This document shows, in pieces, positions 34,590 to 46,717 of a stretch of DNA of 64,000 nucleotides. Under the pieces are notes generated by a model. That model ran no database searches. It was given only the letters and a program-made list of their open reading frames with translations, and was not told the origin of the DNA. This stretch comes from Phytophthora hibernalis. Its lineage: Eukaryota; Oomycota; Peronosporomycetes; Peronosporales; Peronosporaceae. The position numbers and the translations under genes were made by a program. The DNA is taken from the NCBI GenBank assembly GCA_012656075.1, contig JAAKBF010000007.1, positions 1,736,001 through 1,800,000 of the forward strand. The letters run 5' to 3'. Each line of letters begins with the position of its first letter. The first letter of the stretch is position 1.

Positions 34590-36540
34590 CACTATGATAC
34601 GCGCCGAGCGCAGCTTCACTAGAAGCGACAGGCCTTAACCGTAGTGGAGCGGCACGGCGTGCGGAAGGCATCGGAGCAGCTCGGCATCGCCCGCGGCACC
34701 CTCTATGATTGGAAGAAACAATCCGACGACATTTTTAGCTTCAAGGGCAGCGCCATGTCGAAGACGCTCAAAGGACAGGGGCGCAAGGAACTTTTTCCTG
34801 CTGTCCCTGACCTAGTCACATACATGAAAGATGTGAGGCGGAGTGAAGCGGTGCGTATTGTACTTCGTTTTTGTAAACTAATGAAATTTTCTAACATTTT
34901 TATCTTAACATGCATTGCCTGTACCAACCCGCCCTTTTCGGCGGTCCGTCGGTCGGGCGGAAATTTTTGCTATATCCGGTTGGATCGAGCAATAGCATTC
35001 AATTTAACCACGGGGTATCGTTGAAAAGGTCTTATTGTGAACTTTTCAGCCAATGACTCTGCAATGTTGCCAAGTTGCTCAAATTTGAAAAATCGCGGGA
35101 AATCCGCAGGAGGGATGTCATGAGGGATATGTTGGGATAACACTCTAAAATAGAATAATTCAGATGACTTGATTAAATTAAGCCAGCCTCCCAAATAGAC
35201 TACGGGAAAATCTGCTGCAAATCATTCAACTGTTGGCAATACGACCGACCAAGATCTTGGCATTCAGTTATCAGGCGACTTATCTGCAGTGGAAGGAATG
35301 CTGTACTGCAAATAGAGTCGTCATTAGCTGTAGAATATTCATGCGAAATTAGCGCTTCTTAACGGTTCTGGATGATAAGAATTTGGTCGACTTCGATAAC
35401 TTCGGATCCTAAATGATTTGAGATATGGCTAGATTTACACTGGATAACTGTATGGAAGGGGTGAAAAGGGCGGGTTGTTACAGGCAATGCGTGTTAAATG
35501 TACAGGTGTTGTCTACTTCTGGCATGATAGAGTTCATGCACAAGCTCTATCCAGACTGGATGAAGGCATACCTCTCTGGGAAGGAAGGCGGCGAGCTCGC
35601 ACTCGAACGTATGGTCCAGCGCATTGCCAATCGGTAACAAAATGTTTGAATATTTACAAAAATTGTGTATTTTGAAAATTTTACCGTTTTTATTTTAATG
35701 TTTTATTTTGAATAAAGGTACGGATTTTCCTCGCAAAAGCCGCAGGCTGCCAATAAGACGACGGAAGAGCTGGAGGAGACCCGTACACGCTTCGCTACCG
35801 AGTTTTGGGACAAGTACAAGGAGTTTGAAGGCGGTGGCATACTAAACGTTGATGAAACAGCGATCATGTTTGATATGCCACCAACCAAGTCATGGGCAGG
35901 AAAGGGGCGAAAGGATGCAGCGCGAAATCTGGGGGCGAACAAGCACGCAGGTCGCATGACTGCCGTGCTCACTATACGCGATGACGGTAAATTGATATTT
36001 TATTGATAAATTTCTCATATTTAACAATTTTTGTTTTTTCAGTGCGAAAAATGCCGATTCTTTTCATCATCCGAGGTGTTCCGGGGGAAGGATTGAACAA
36101 GATGGATTGGGGAGTATCCGGACGGACACTTCTACGCTGTGCAAGAAAAAGCTTGGATGGATGCGAGGGTTAGGAAAATTTACGATGAAAAATTGCTAAA
36201 ATTTGAAATAGGTGGCCCCGCTGTTCTTCTTCTTGGCAACTTTGAGTGTCAAGTGTCAGAAGGACAGCGGATTGTGGCGGAGGAGGCAAATGCTACTGCG
36301 GTCCCATTGCCACCGAACAGTACAGCGGTTTGTCAACGGCTTGATGTCGGTGTCATGGGACCTCTAAAAGCTAAACTTCATAACAGTGCTGGCAGACGCA
36401 CGAGTGGTACCGCTAAGGAAAACGCCTCCGCGCTATAAAGTCTACGATTGCCGCGTGGAAGGCCATCAAAAAGAAAACAGTTATCCGTAGCTTCAAGAAA
36501 TCAATTCCCCACCATCCCGAGATAACAGTTTAATCGAAAG
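34590..36540 (+). mobile_element. pogo/Tigger-like DNA transposon, degenerate
   Basis: Plus-strand blocks in order: HTH psq-type (MERHGVRKASEQLGIARGTL, 34644), CENP-B-type DNA binding (MIEFMHKLYPDWMKAYLSGK, 35524), DDE_1 catalytic start (GGGILNVDETAIMFDMPPTK, 35830), and LLLGNFECQVSEGQRIVAEE then VPLPPNSTAVCQRLDVGVMG (second and third catalytic regions, about 36225-36360). AT-rich gaps with GT..AG ends look like introns. Frame slips and the nested element at 34911-35491 make it inactive. Flanking TIRs not identified. Confidence 0.7.
34911..35491. mobile_element. Small TIR element (MITE-like) nested in the pogo-like gene
   Basis: About 28-bp terminal inverted repeats: 34911-34938 (tgcattgcctgtaccaaccc...) and 35464-35491 (...ggttgttacaggcaatgcg), with one or two mismatches. 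The interior has no coding capacity. It separates the HTH part from the CENP-B-like part. No target duplication was clear. Confidence 0.5.
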
Positions 36541-36652
36541 ATTATTTTCTACCCAACAATACGGTTATTGATTTGTTTTTGTGCTTGCACCTTTAATTTT
36601 GCTTTAAAAACCGTTGGATTTTTTCTGGATCCTTACACTATGGAGGATACCG

Positions 36653-37130
36653 CTAAGTCATGTCGGATTTATCCGTCGTTATCTGTACATTGCGGAAAGC
36701 ATCGTCTGTCTGTATCTGGATTTCGGTTTCGGCGTATTGTTCCTGCTGATGGATAATCTCAGTGACGATTGCATCCCAATTCTTGGCCTCGGGTGTGTAG
36801 ATGCTGTCCATATCAGTCACGTCGTTAACTGACAAATCATCACTAAAGAAAAAGACATGAATGACCTTGCCAGTGGTGAGCGGATTCCCGTCGCCGGTAA
36901 TCCACGACCACAAATGGACTTATGTGCACTTGTGGTCATTTCAAAACGTCCATATAAATGACTAAACAGCTCCAGGTCTTGCTTTTACCAGAACCGGATA
37001 ACGTGAACTTGTCTTTGACCGGGAAGACCGTTACCACGGTAATTTGTTCACAACGGGTGCGGCACACGAACCCCGACTTTATGATCTCCAGTAAAGAATC
37101 GAGATGCCGATTACCTTCGCAGATGTGACG
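36653..37130 (-). pseudogene. Unrecognised protein with a GSGKS string, broken
   Basis: From 37130 down: RHICEGNRHLDSLLEIIKSG, RTRCEQITVVTVFPVKDKF, SGSGKSKTWSCLVIYMDVLK and a stop. After a frame change it continues WSWITGDGNPLTTGKVIHVF, MDSIYTPEAKNWDAIVTEI and IHQQEQYAETEIQIQTDDAF to a TGA at 36653. GSGKS resembles a Walker A loop, but the rest of an ATPase is not evident. Family not recognised. Confidence 0.4.
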
Positions 37131-37593
37131 GGAGTCACACGCGCCTTTGCCTTAGAGGAAGCGTTAACGCGTAACCACAACAGACGCCTGGCGTCTCTGT
37201 TGTAAGCTGGCCTTCCAGTCGTTTCCTGGTACCGAGTACCAAGCAACTTGCGAACTTCCGGGTTAGAGTTAAACTGACTGTATTAATCTCACTTGTAAGG
37301 TTCTAACTACTGTTAACTATCTGCATACTAAACTTCTGTACTCCAAATGGATGGCTCTCCATCAACCGTCTACTTTAAGTCCGATCTAGTGTAAAATACA
37401 CAGTCGTACTTAGCCGGGAGCCGGCTGTCACACACCAACTTATGTGGGGCATGTACTCGTACTTAGGCGGGCTTGTGTGGACCACACGGAAGAACATTGG
37501 GTCTCCCCTTTCATAAATTCTTTTGCACGGCAAACAGTGTCGGCCAGCGTGGCCCCGTTACACCTCCCACACCCAAACGGGAAGCACCTGTCC
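37131..37593. other. Left flank of the tandem array, possible LTR fragment
   Basis: No gene. On the minus strand the part ending near 37435 starts TGTGTGACAGCCGGCTCCCG, which looks like a gypsy-type LTR start, but no partner was found. Confidence 0.25.
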
Positions 37594-37627
37594 CAGAAGG
37601 TCCCCGGTTCAATCCCGGGCGGAGGCA
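37594..37627 (+). pseudogene. tRNA-Thr 3' fragment
   Basis: Only the part from the end of the anticodon stem through the T arm and acceptor 3' strand (CAGAAGGTCCCCGG...GGAGGCA) is present. The left part is unrelated DNA. This marks the left end of the array. Confidence 0.75.
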
Positions 37628-39307
37628 TGCGTTTTCCGCGCTTCTGTATTCCTTCTGTGGCTCATGTCAGACACGTGCGCACGCAGAAGTTGTTGTTACC
37701 GTTTCGCGTGTGCGTGCACCAGCGCACGACGGCGCTTGTTACTCCGCATCAGTTTCCCCATCTTGCACGCCCAGCCACACAGCCTACCGGTAGTCTGCCT
37801 CTCCTACGGGCCAATGTGTTTTCTCGGCGTTACACCCAGTCACGCTGCCACAAATATTCACGACTTTCTCCATCTCTATCGCGCACACTGCATGCACTAT
37901 CGGTAACTCTAGTAGCCTACCCACTCTTTCATTCACCCACTTACTCACTTAATTACCCTCTTACTCATTCACCAAACTTCGAATAAACGTGCTTCCTTCG
38001 TCGCGGCCACTCGTCTGACGAGACCAAAAATTAATTCAACATGGTGCATACGAACCGTTCGTCCCCAAACAAATACTCCTAGGTAATCTCGCTGTCTCTT
38101 ACATGCACAACCAGTGCGTGTTCTATCGAACCGAAAGCAAGCGTCAGAGAAAAGAGAGACCACTTACCAGTCGGTCGCATTAGTCAACGGCATCGGACTT
38201 TGACTTTAAGGCCTGTAATTGTTTATGGCTGGACATAGGTGTCCATCCCGGTTACGCCAAGGGAGCTTTCGCGAGTTTGGGAGCGTTGTTGCGCGAAGAG
38301 TGTTGGCAGATTCATCCCGAGAGCATTACCGTCGATACTGGAACCAAGGGACAGGCTGGAGTCAACGGATGAAGAGTTCCCTATCTGGCTCGCCGAACAG
38401 ATATGAGCGGAAATGCAAGTCAGCTTGTTGCATTCGCGGTGTTCTGGTGGTATTATGGTATGCACAAGTCGACTCAAGGAAATACACGCGCGCGAAAATA
38501 TGTGCAGTTTGTTGATAACGGAAAATGTCAATTCAGTGCGCGGAATCTATTTGTTTCAACTCATTCGATTATTGCTCGCTAGTTTGTTGTGTCGCCTATA
38601 TTGGTTATCTAGTATTTCACTAGTTGTTATGTCTATACAAAACAAGCGCCGTGCACTAAGTTACCACCGGAATAATGGGCTACGAGCCTTTGGCCAATGC
38701 GATTATACTTCCAGGTATATCTCGTTCTACGACGGAGGTGGGTGGCAGCATCACAGGTCCAAGTACAGCAACTCGTGTGGCAAAGGACTAGTGAATGCGA
38801 AAAATAATCAGCTCGCTATCACGACAAGTGGTGAGACCAAGTAGAAATTCCAGCGCTGGTAGTTCGATGGATCTACAAGAGCATCAAGGGTTTCAAAACA
38901 CAGCCAGACCAGCCAGCGTTATCAACTAGCTAGAACAGCGAAATCACGGCAAAAGACGTGGCGAACGCAACTAAGATAACAGCTGCAGTTTTGTGGTATT
39001 GGCCCTTCACGATTTTTGACGCATTGCGTACGGGTCGGAGGTGTCACAACCCAAGTGATGGAATCAAAGGGCAATTCACAGAGTTGGGCGGAGACGGCCC
39101 GGCCCACCCAAGCTTTGTATGGGGGGTCCACGATCGGGCGAAGTGGTGGGTGTTGTCGTGCTTTGCGTCAACAGGCGCAGTGAGGCTGATATGTGCTGGT
39201 ATCATTTTGTAATGCGTTTAGTTGTTTGGTTTTGGCACGTTGTTGATTCGTATTTGTTAGTGGTATTTTGAAGTGGTTAAAATGTGTGTCGATTACTGAA
39301 AAGTTAC
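37594..39307 (+). repeat. Array unit 0 (short type, 5'-truncated in the tRNA)
   Basis: Begins with the last 34 bases of the tRNA and then follows the S unit. It carries GCGCGAAGAG where later units have GCGCGCAGAG, and AAA instead of AAAA in the TGTGGCAAAGG string, so it is the most diverged unit. Confidence 0.85.
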
Positions 39308-39377
39308 GCCTGTGTGGCTCAGTGGTAGAGCATCTGTCTTGTAAACAGAAGGTCCCCGGTTCAATCGGGCGGAGGCA
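39308..39377 (+). pseudogene. tRNA-Thr(UGU) copy with a damaged T arm
   Basis: 70 bases. Identical to the other copies except that two C residues are missing at the T loop/3' T stem (TTCAATCGGGC instead of TTCAATCCCGGGC). This breaks the T stem and the B-box promoter, so this copy is probably silent. Confidence 0.8.
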
Positions 39378-41057
39378 TGCGTTTTCCGCGCTTCTGTATT
39401 CCTTCTGTGGCTCATGTCAGACACGTGCGCACGCAGAAGTTGTTGTTACCGTTTCGCGTGTGCGTGCACCAGCGCACGACGGCGCTTGTTGCTCCGCATC
39501 AGTTTCCCCCATCTTGCACGCCCAGCCACACAGCCTACCGGTAGTCTGCCTCTCCTACGGGCCAATGTGTTTTCTCGGCGTTACACCCAGTCACGCTGCC
39601 ACAAATATTCACGACTTTCTCCATCTCTATCGCGCACACTGCATGCACTATCGGTAACTCTAGTAGCCTACCCACTCTTTCATTCACCCACTTACTCACT
39701 TAATTACCCTCTTACTCATTCACCAAACTTCGAATAAACGTGCTTCCTTCGTCGCGGCCACTCGTCTGACGAGACCAAAAATTAATTCAACATGGTGCAT
39801 ACGAACCGTTCGTCCCCAAACAAATACTCCTAGGTATCTCGCTGTCTCTTACATGCACAACCAGTGCGTGTTCTATCGAACCGAAAGCAAGCGTCAGAGA
39901 AAAGAGAGACCACTTACCAGTCGGTCGCATTAGTCAACGGCATCGGACTTTGACTTTAAGGCCTGTAATTGTTTATGGCTGGACATAGGTGTCCATCCCG
40001 GTTACGCCAAGGGAGCTTTCGCGAGTTTGGGAGCGTTGTTGCGCGCAGAGTGTTGGCAGATTCATCCCGAGAGCATTACCGTCGATACTGGAACCAAGGG
40101 ACAGGCTGGAGTCAACGGATGAAGAGTTCCCTATCTGGCTCGCCGAACAGATATGAGCGGAAATGCAAGTCAGCTTGTTGCATTCGCGGTGTTCTGGTGG
40201 TATTATGGTATGCACAAGTCGACTCAAGGAAATACACGCGCGCGAAAATATGTGCAGTTTGTTGATAACGGAAAATGTCAATTCAGTGCGCGGAATCTAT
40301 TTGTTTCAACTCATTCGATTATTGCTCGCTAGTTTGTTGTGTCGCCTATATTGGTTATCTAGTATTTCACTAGTTGTTATGTCTATACAAAACAAGCGCC
40401 GTGCACTAAGTTACCACCGGAATAATGGGCTACGAGCCTTTGGCCAATGCGATTATACTTCCAGGTATATCTCGTTCTACGACGGAGGTGGGTGGCAGCA
40501 TCACAGGTCCAAGTACAGCAACTCGTGTGGCAAAAGGACTAGTGAATGCGAAAAATAATCAGCTCGCTATCACGACAAGTGGTGAGACCAAGTAGAAATT
40601 CCAGCGCTGGTAGTTCGATGGATCTACAAGAGCATCAAGGGTTTCAAAACACAGCCAGACCAGCCAGCGTTATCAACTAGCTAGAACAGCGAAATCACGG
40701 CAAAGACGTGGCGAACGCAACTAAGATAACAGCTGCAGTTTTGTGGTATTGGCCCTTCACGATTTTTGACGCATTGCGTACGGGTCGGAGGTGTCACAAC
40801 CCAAGTGATGGAATCAAAGGGCAATTCACAGAGTTGGGCGGAGACGGCCCGGCCCACCCAAGCTTTGTATGGGGGGTCCACGATCGGGCGAAGTGGTGGG
40901 TGTTGTCGTGCTTTGCGTCAACAGGCGCAGTGAGGCTGATATGTGCTGGTATCATTTTGTAATGCGTTTAGTTGTTTGGTTTTGGCACGTTGTTGATTCG
41001 TATTTGTTAGTGGTATTTTGAAGTGGTTAAAATGTGTGTCGATTACTGAAAAGTTAC
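39308..41057 (+). repeat. Array unit 1 (short type)
   Basis: 1,750 bp from tRNA start to tRNA start; lacks the 332-bp block. Confidence 0.9.
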
Positions 41058-41129
41058 GCCTGTGTGGCTCAGTGGTAGAGCATCTGTCTTGTAAACAGAA
41101 GGTCCCCGGTTCAATCCCGGGCGGAGGCA
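41058..41129 (+). tRNA. tRNA-Thr(UGU)-like gene
   Basis: 72 bases: D arm GCTC/GAGC, anticodon stem TCTGT/ACAGA around loop CTTGTAA (anticodon TGT), T arm CCCGG TTCAATC CCGGG, discriminator A. A-box (TGGCTCAGTGGTAGAGC) and B-box (GGTTCAATCCC) are intact, and TTTT follows within 10 bases as a Pol III terminator. The acceptor stem GCCTGTG/CGGAGGC has a G:G mismatch at 5:68 and a G:U at 6:67. Confidence 0.8.
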
Positions 41130-42809
41130 TGCGTTTTCCGCGCTTCTGTATTCCTTCTGTGGCTCATGTCAGACACGTGCGCACGCAGAAGTTGTTGTTA
41201 CCGTTTCGCGTGTGCGTGCACCAGCGCACGACGGCGCTTGTTGCTCCGCATCAGTTTCCCCCATCTTGCACGCCCAGCCACACAGCCTACCGGTAGTCTG
41301 CCTCTCCTACGGGCCAATGTGTTTTCTCGGCGTTACACCCAGTCACGCTGCCACAAATATTCACGACTTTCTCCATCTCTATCGCGCACACTGCATGCAC
41401 TATCGGTAACTCTAGTAGCCTACCCACTCTTTCATTCACCCACTTACTCACTTAATTACCCTCTTACTCATTCACCAAACTTCGAATAAACGTGCTTCCT
41501 TCGTCGCGGCCACTCGTCTGACGAGACCAAAAATTAATTCAACATGGTGCATACGAACCGTTCGTCCCCAAACAAATACTCCTAGGTAATCTCGCTGTCT
41601 CTTACATGCACAACCAGTGCGTGTTCTATCGAACCGAAAGCAAGCGTCAGAGAAAAGAGAGACCACTTACCAGTCGGTCGCATTAGTCAACGGCATCGGA
41701 CTTTGACTTTAAGGCCTGTAATTGTTTATGGCTGGACATAGGTGTCCATCCCGGTTACGCCAAGGGAGCTTTCGCGAGTTTGGGAGCGTTGTTGCGCGCA
41801 GAGTGTTGGCAGATTCATCCCGAGAGCATTACCGTCGATACTGGAACCAAGGGACAGGCTGGAGTCAACGGATGAAGAGTTCCCTATCTGGCTCGCCGAA
41901 CAGATATGAGCGGAAATGCAAGTCAGCTTGTTGCATTCGCGGTGTTCTGGTGGTATTATGGTATGCACAAGTCGACTCAAGGAAATACACGCGCGCGAAA
42001 ATATGTGCAGTTTGTTGATAACGGAAAATGTCAATTCAGTGCGCGGAATCTATTTGTTTCAACTCATTCGATTATTGCTCGCTAGTTTGTTGTGTCGCCT
42101 ATATTGGTTATCTAGTATTTCACTAGTTGTTATGTCTATACAAAACAAGCGTCGTGCACTAAGTTACCACCGAAATAATGGGCTACGAGCCTTTGGCCAA
42201 TGCGATTATACTTCCAGGTATATCTCGTTCTACGACGGAGGTGGGTGGCAGCATCACAGGTCCAAGTACAGCAACTCGTGTGGCAAAAGGACTAGTGAAT
42301 GCGAAAAATAATCAGCTCGCTATCACGACAAGTGGTGAGACCAAGTAGAAATTCCAGCGCTGGTAGTTCGATGGATCTACAAGAGCATCAAGGGTTTCAA
42401 AACACAGCCAGACCAGCCAGCGTTATCAACTAGCTAGAACAGCGAAATCACGGCAAAAGACGTGGCGAACGCAACTAAGATAACAGCTGCAGTTTTGTGG
42501 TATTGGCCCTTCACGATTTTTGACGCATTGCGTACGGGTCGGAGGTGTCACAACCCAAGTGATGGAATCAAGGGCAATTCACAGAGTTGGGCGGAGACGG
42601 CCCGGCCCACCCAAGCTTTGTATGGGGGTCCACGATCGGGCGAAGTGGTGGGTGTTGTCGTGCTTTGCGTCAACAGGCGCAGTGAGGCTGATATGTGCTG
42701 GTATCATTTTGTAATGCGTTTAGTTGTTTGGTTTTGGCACGTTGTTGATTCGTATTTGTTAGTGGTATTTTGAAGTGGTTAAAATGTGTGTCGATTACTG
42801 AAAAGTTAC
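41058..42809 (+). repeat. Array unit 2 (short type)
   Basis: 1,752 bp; lacks the 332-bp block. It carries AAGCGTCGTGC and CACCGAAATAATG variants also found in unit 7 and in the diverged copy near 58.2 kb. Confidence 0.9.
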
Positions 42810-42881
42810 GCCTGTGTGGCTCAGTGGTAGAGCATCTGTCTTGTAAACAGAAGGTCCCCGGTTCAATCCCGGGCGGAGGCA
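42810..42881 (+). tRNA. tRNA-Thr(UGU)-like gene
   Basis: Same 72 bases as the copy at 41058, with intact A and B boxes and downstream TTTT. Confidence 0.8.
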
Positions 42882-44307
42882 TGCGTTTTCCGCGCTTCTG
42901 TATTCCTTCTGTGGCTCATGTCAGACACGTGCGCACGCAGAAGTTGTTGTTACCGTTTCGCGTGTGCGTGCACCAGCGCACGACGGCGCTTGTTGCTCCG
43001 CATCAGTTTCCCCCATCTTGCACGCCCAGCCACACAGCCTACCGGTGGTCTGCCTCTCCTACGGGCCAATGTGTTTTCTCGGCGTTACACCCAGTCACGC
43101 TGCCACAAATATTCACGACTTTCTCCATCTCTATCGCGCACACTGCATGCACTATCGGTAACTCTAGTAGCCTACCCACTCTTTCATTCACCCACTTACT
43201 CACTTAATTACCCTCTTACTCATTCACCAAACTTCGAATAAACGTGCTTCCTTCGTCGCGGCCACTCGTCTGACGAGACCAAAAATTAATTCAACATGGT
43301 GCATACGAACCGTTCGTCCCCAAACAAATACTCCTAGGTATCTCGCTGTCTCTTACATGCACAACCAGTGCGTGTTCTATCGAACCGAAAGCAAGCGTCA
43401 GAGAAAAGAGAGACCACTTACCAGTCGGTCGCATTAGTCAACGGCATCGGACTTTGACTTTAAGGCCTGTAATTGTTTATGGCTGGACATAGGTGTCCAT
43501 CCCGGTTACGCCAAGGGAGCTTTCGCGAGTTTGGGAGCGTTGTTGCGCGCAGAGTGTTGGCAGATTCATCCCGAGAGCATTACCGTCGATACTGGAACCA
43601 AGGGACAGGCTGGAGTCAACGGATGAAGAGTTCCCTATCTGGCTCGCCGAACAGATATGAGCGGAAATGCAAGTCAGCTTGTTGCATTCGCGGTGTTCTG
43701 GTGGTATTATGGTATGCACAAGTCGACTCAAGGAAATACACGCGCGCGAAAATATGTGCAGTTTGTTGATAACGGAAAATGTCAATTCAGTGCGCGGAAT
43801 CTATTTGTTTCAACTCATTCGATTATTGCTCGCTAGTTTGTTGTGTCGCCTATATTGGTTATCTAGTATTTCACTAGTTGTTATGTCTATACAAAACAAG
43901 CGCCGTGCACTAAGTTACCACCGGAATAATGGGCTACGAGCCTTTGGCCAATGCGATTATACTTCCAGGTATATCTCGTTCTACGACGGAGGTGGGTGGC
44001 AGCATCACAGGTCCAAGTACAGCAACTCGTGTGGCAAAAGGACTAGTGAATGCGAAAAATAATCAGCTCGCTATCACGACAAGTGGTGAGACCAAGTAGA
44101 AATTCCAGCGCTGGTAGTTCGATGGATCTACAAGAGCATCAAGGGTTTCAAAACACAGCCAGACCAGCCAGCGTTATCAACTAGCTAGAACAGCGAAATC
44201 ACGGCAAAAGACGTGGCGAACGCAACTAAGATAACAGCTGCAGTTTTGTGGTATTGGCCCTTCACGATTTTTGACGCATTGCGTACGGGTCGGAGGTGTC
44301 ACAACCC

Positions 44308-44639
44308 TTCTCAACTCTGAGCAGACCGACTCGCTATCAAGATAACGAGAAGATGGATGCCAAACGCCTTTGAAGACTACCCCGTCCTCAGTGCACAAGG
44401 TTGGTTCGGCGGGTCTTACACACAGAATGTGCTAAACAGCTATCATCTCACACAGGCGAGCACATGCACAACCAGTGCGTGCTGCACCGAAACGTCTGAA
44501 AAGAGAGACCACTTCCCAGTCGGTCGCATTAGTCAACTCGTATTGGTTGTTTGGCACCGGACATTAACTTCAATGCTTGCATTTTGTGTGAGCCTGGCGG
44601 CGAGTACGCTGTATATGAGCTACTGAGATATGCGTTCCA
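44308..44639 (+). repeat. Long-type block, unit 3
   Basis: 332 bp between ACAACCC and AAGTGATGG. Its middle (GCACAACCAGTGCGTGCTGC ... CCCAGTCGGTCGCATTAGTC) is a diverged paralogue of a segment earlier in every unit, so the block is an internal partial duplication. Confidence 0.8.
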
Positions 44640-44893
44640 AAGTGATGGAATCAAAGGGCAATTCACAGAGTTGGGCGGAGACGGCCCGGCCCACCCAAGC
44701 TTTGTATGGGGGTCCACGATCGGGCGAAGTGGTGGGTGTTGTCGTGCTTTGCGTCAACAGGCGCAGTGAGGCTGATATGTGCTGGTATCATTTTGTAATG
44801 CGTTTAGTTGTTTGGTTTTGGCACGTTGTTGATTCGTATTTGTTAGTGGTATTTTGAAGTGGTTAAAATGTGTGTCGATTACTGAAAAGTTAC

Positions 44894-44965
44894 GCCTGTG
44901 TGGCTCAGTGGTAGAGCATCTGTCTTGTAAACAGAAGGTCCCCGGTTCAATCCCGGGCGGAGGCA
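44894..44965 (+). tRNA. tRNA-Thr(UGU)-like gene
   Basis: Same 72 bases as the copy at 41058, with intact promoter boxes and downstream TTTT. Confidence 0.8.
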
Positions 44966-46645
44966 TGCGTTTTCCGCGCTTCTGTATTCCTTCTGTGGCT
45001 CATGTCAGACACGTGCGCACGCAGAAGTTGTTGTTACCGTTTCGCGTGTGCGTGCACCAGCGCACGACGGCGCTTGTTGCTCCGCATCAGTTTCCCCCAT
45101 CTTGCACGCCCAGCCACACAGCCTACCGGTGGTCTGCCTCTCCTACGGGCCAATGTGTTTTCTCGGCGTTACACCCAGTCACGCTGCCACAAATATTCAC
45201 GACTTTCTCCATCTCTATCGCGCACACTGCATGCACTATCGGTAACTCTAGTAGCCTACCCACTCTTTCATTCACCCACTTACTCACTTAATTACCCTCT
45301 TACTCATTCACCAAACTTCGAATAAACGTGCTTCCTTCGTCGCGGCCACTCGTCTGACGAGACCAAAAATTAATTCAACATGGTGCATACGAACCGTTCG
45401 TCCCCAAACAAATACTCCTAGGTATCTCGCTGTCTCTTACATGCACAACCAGTGCGTGTTCTATCGAACCGAAAGCAAGCGTCAGAGAAAAGAGAGACCA
45501 CTTACCAGTCGGTCGCATTAGTCAACGGCATCGGACTTTGACTTTAAGGCCTGTAATTGTTTATGGCTGGACATAGGTGTCCATCCCGGTTACGCCAAGG
45601 GAGCTTTCGCGAGTTTGGGAGCGTTGTTGCGCGCAGAGTGTTGGCAGATTCATCCCGAGAGCATTACCGTCGATACTGGAACCAAGGGACAGGCTGGAGT
45701 CAACGGATGAAGAGTTCCCTATCTGGCTCGCCGAACAGATATGAGCGGAAATGCAAGTCAGCTTGTTGCATTCGCGGTGTTCTGGTGGTATTATGGTATG
45801 CACAAGTCGACTCAAGGAAATACACGCGCGCGAAAATATGTGCAGTTTGTTGATAACGGAAAATGTCAATTCAGTGCGCGGAATCTATTTGTTTCAACTC
45901 ATTCGATTATTGCTCGCTAGTTTGTTGTGTCGCCTATATTGGTTATCTAGTATTTCACTAGTTGTTATGTCTATACAAAACAAGCGCCGTGCACTAAGTT
46001 ACCACCGGAATAATGGGCTACGAGCCTTTGGCCAATGCGATTATACTTCCAGGTATATCTCGTTCTACGACGGAGGTGGGTGGCAGCATCACAGGTCCAA
46101 GTACAGCAACTCGTGTGGCAAAAGGACTAGTGAATGCGAAAAATAATCAGCTCGCTATCACGACAAGTGGTGAGACCAAGTAGAAATTCCAGCGCTGGTA
46201 GTTCGATGGATCTACAAGAGCATCAAGGGTTTCAAAACACAGCCAGACCAGCCAGCGTTATCAACTAGCTAGAACAGCGAAATCACGGCAAAAGACGTGG
46301 CGAACGCAACTAAGATAACAGCTGCAGTTTTGTGGTATTGGCCCTTCACGATTTTTGACGCATTGCGTACGGGTCGGAGGTGTCACAACCCAAGTGATGG
46401 AATCAAAGGGCAATTCACAGAGTTGGGCGGAGACGGCCCGGCCCACCCAAGCTTTGTATGGGGGTCCACGATCGGGCGAAGTGGTGGGTGTTGTCGTGCT
46501 TTGCGTCAACAGGCGCAGTGAGGCTGATATGTGCTGGTATCATTTTGTAATGCGTTTAGTTGTTTGGTTTTGGCACGTTGTTGATTCGTATTTGTTAGTG
46601 GTATTTTGAAGTGGTTAAAATGTGTGTCGATTACTGAAAAGTTAC
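44894..46645 (+). repeat. Array unit 4 (short type)
   Basis: 1,752 bp; lacks the block although both neighbours (units 3 and 5) have it. Confidence 0.9.
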
Positions 46646-46717
46646 GCCTGTGTGGCTCAGTGGTAGAGCATCTGTCTTGTAAACAGAAGGTCCCCGGTTC
46701 AATCCCGGGCGGAGGCA
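46646..46717 (+). tRNA. tRNA-Thr(UGU)-like gene
   Basis: Same 72 bases as the copy at 41058, with intact promoter boxes and downstream TTTT. Confidence 0.8.

Larger units (their letters stand above)
42810..44893 (+). repeat. Array unit 3 (long type)
   Basis: 2,084 bp; carries the extra block at 44308-44639. Confidence 0.9.

Noticed and set aside
36653..37130. Viral A32-type packaging ATPase
   Set aside because: Only GSGKS is present; no Walker B or flanking A32 motifs could be recognised.
38219..38844. Overlapping open frames of 98-143 codons on both strands, repeated in every array unit
   Set aside because: They recur only because the unit recurs; frames overlap each other on both strands and none shows a known domain, so repetition is not evidence of selection.
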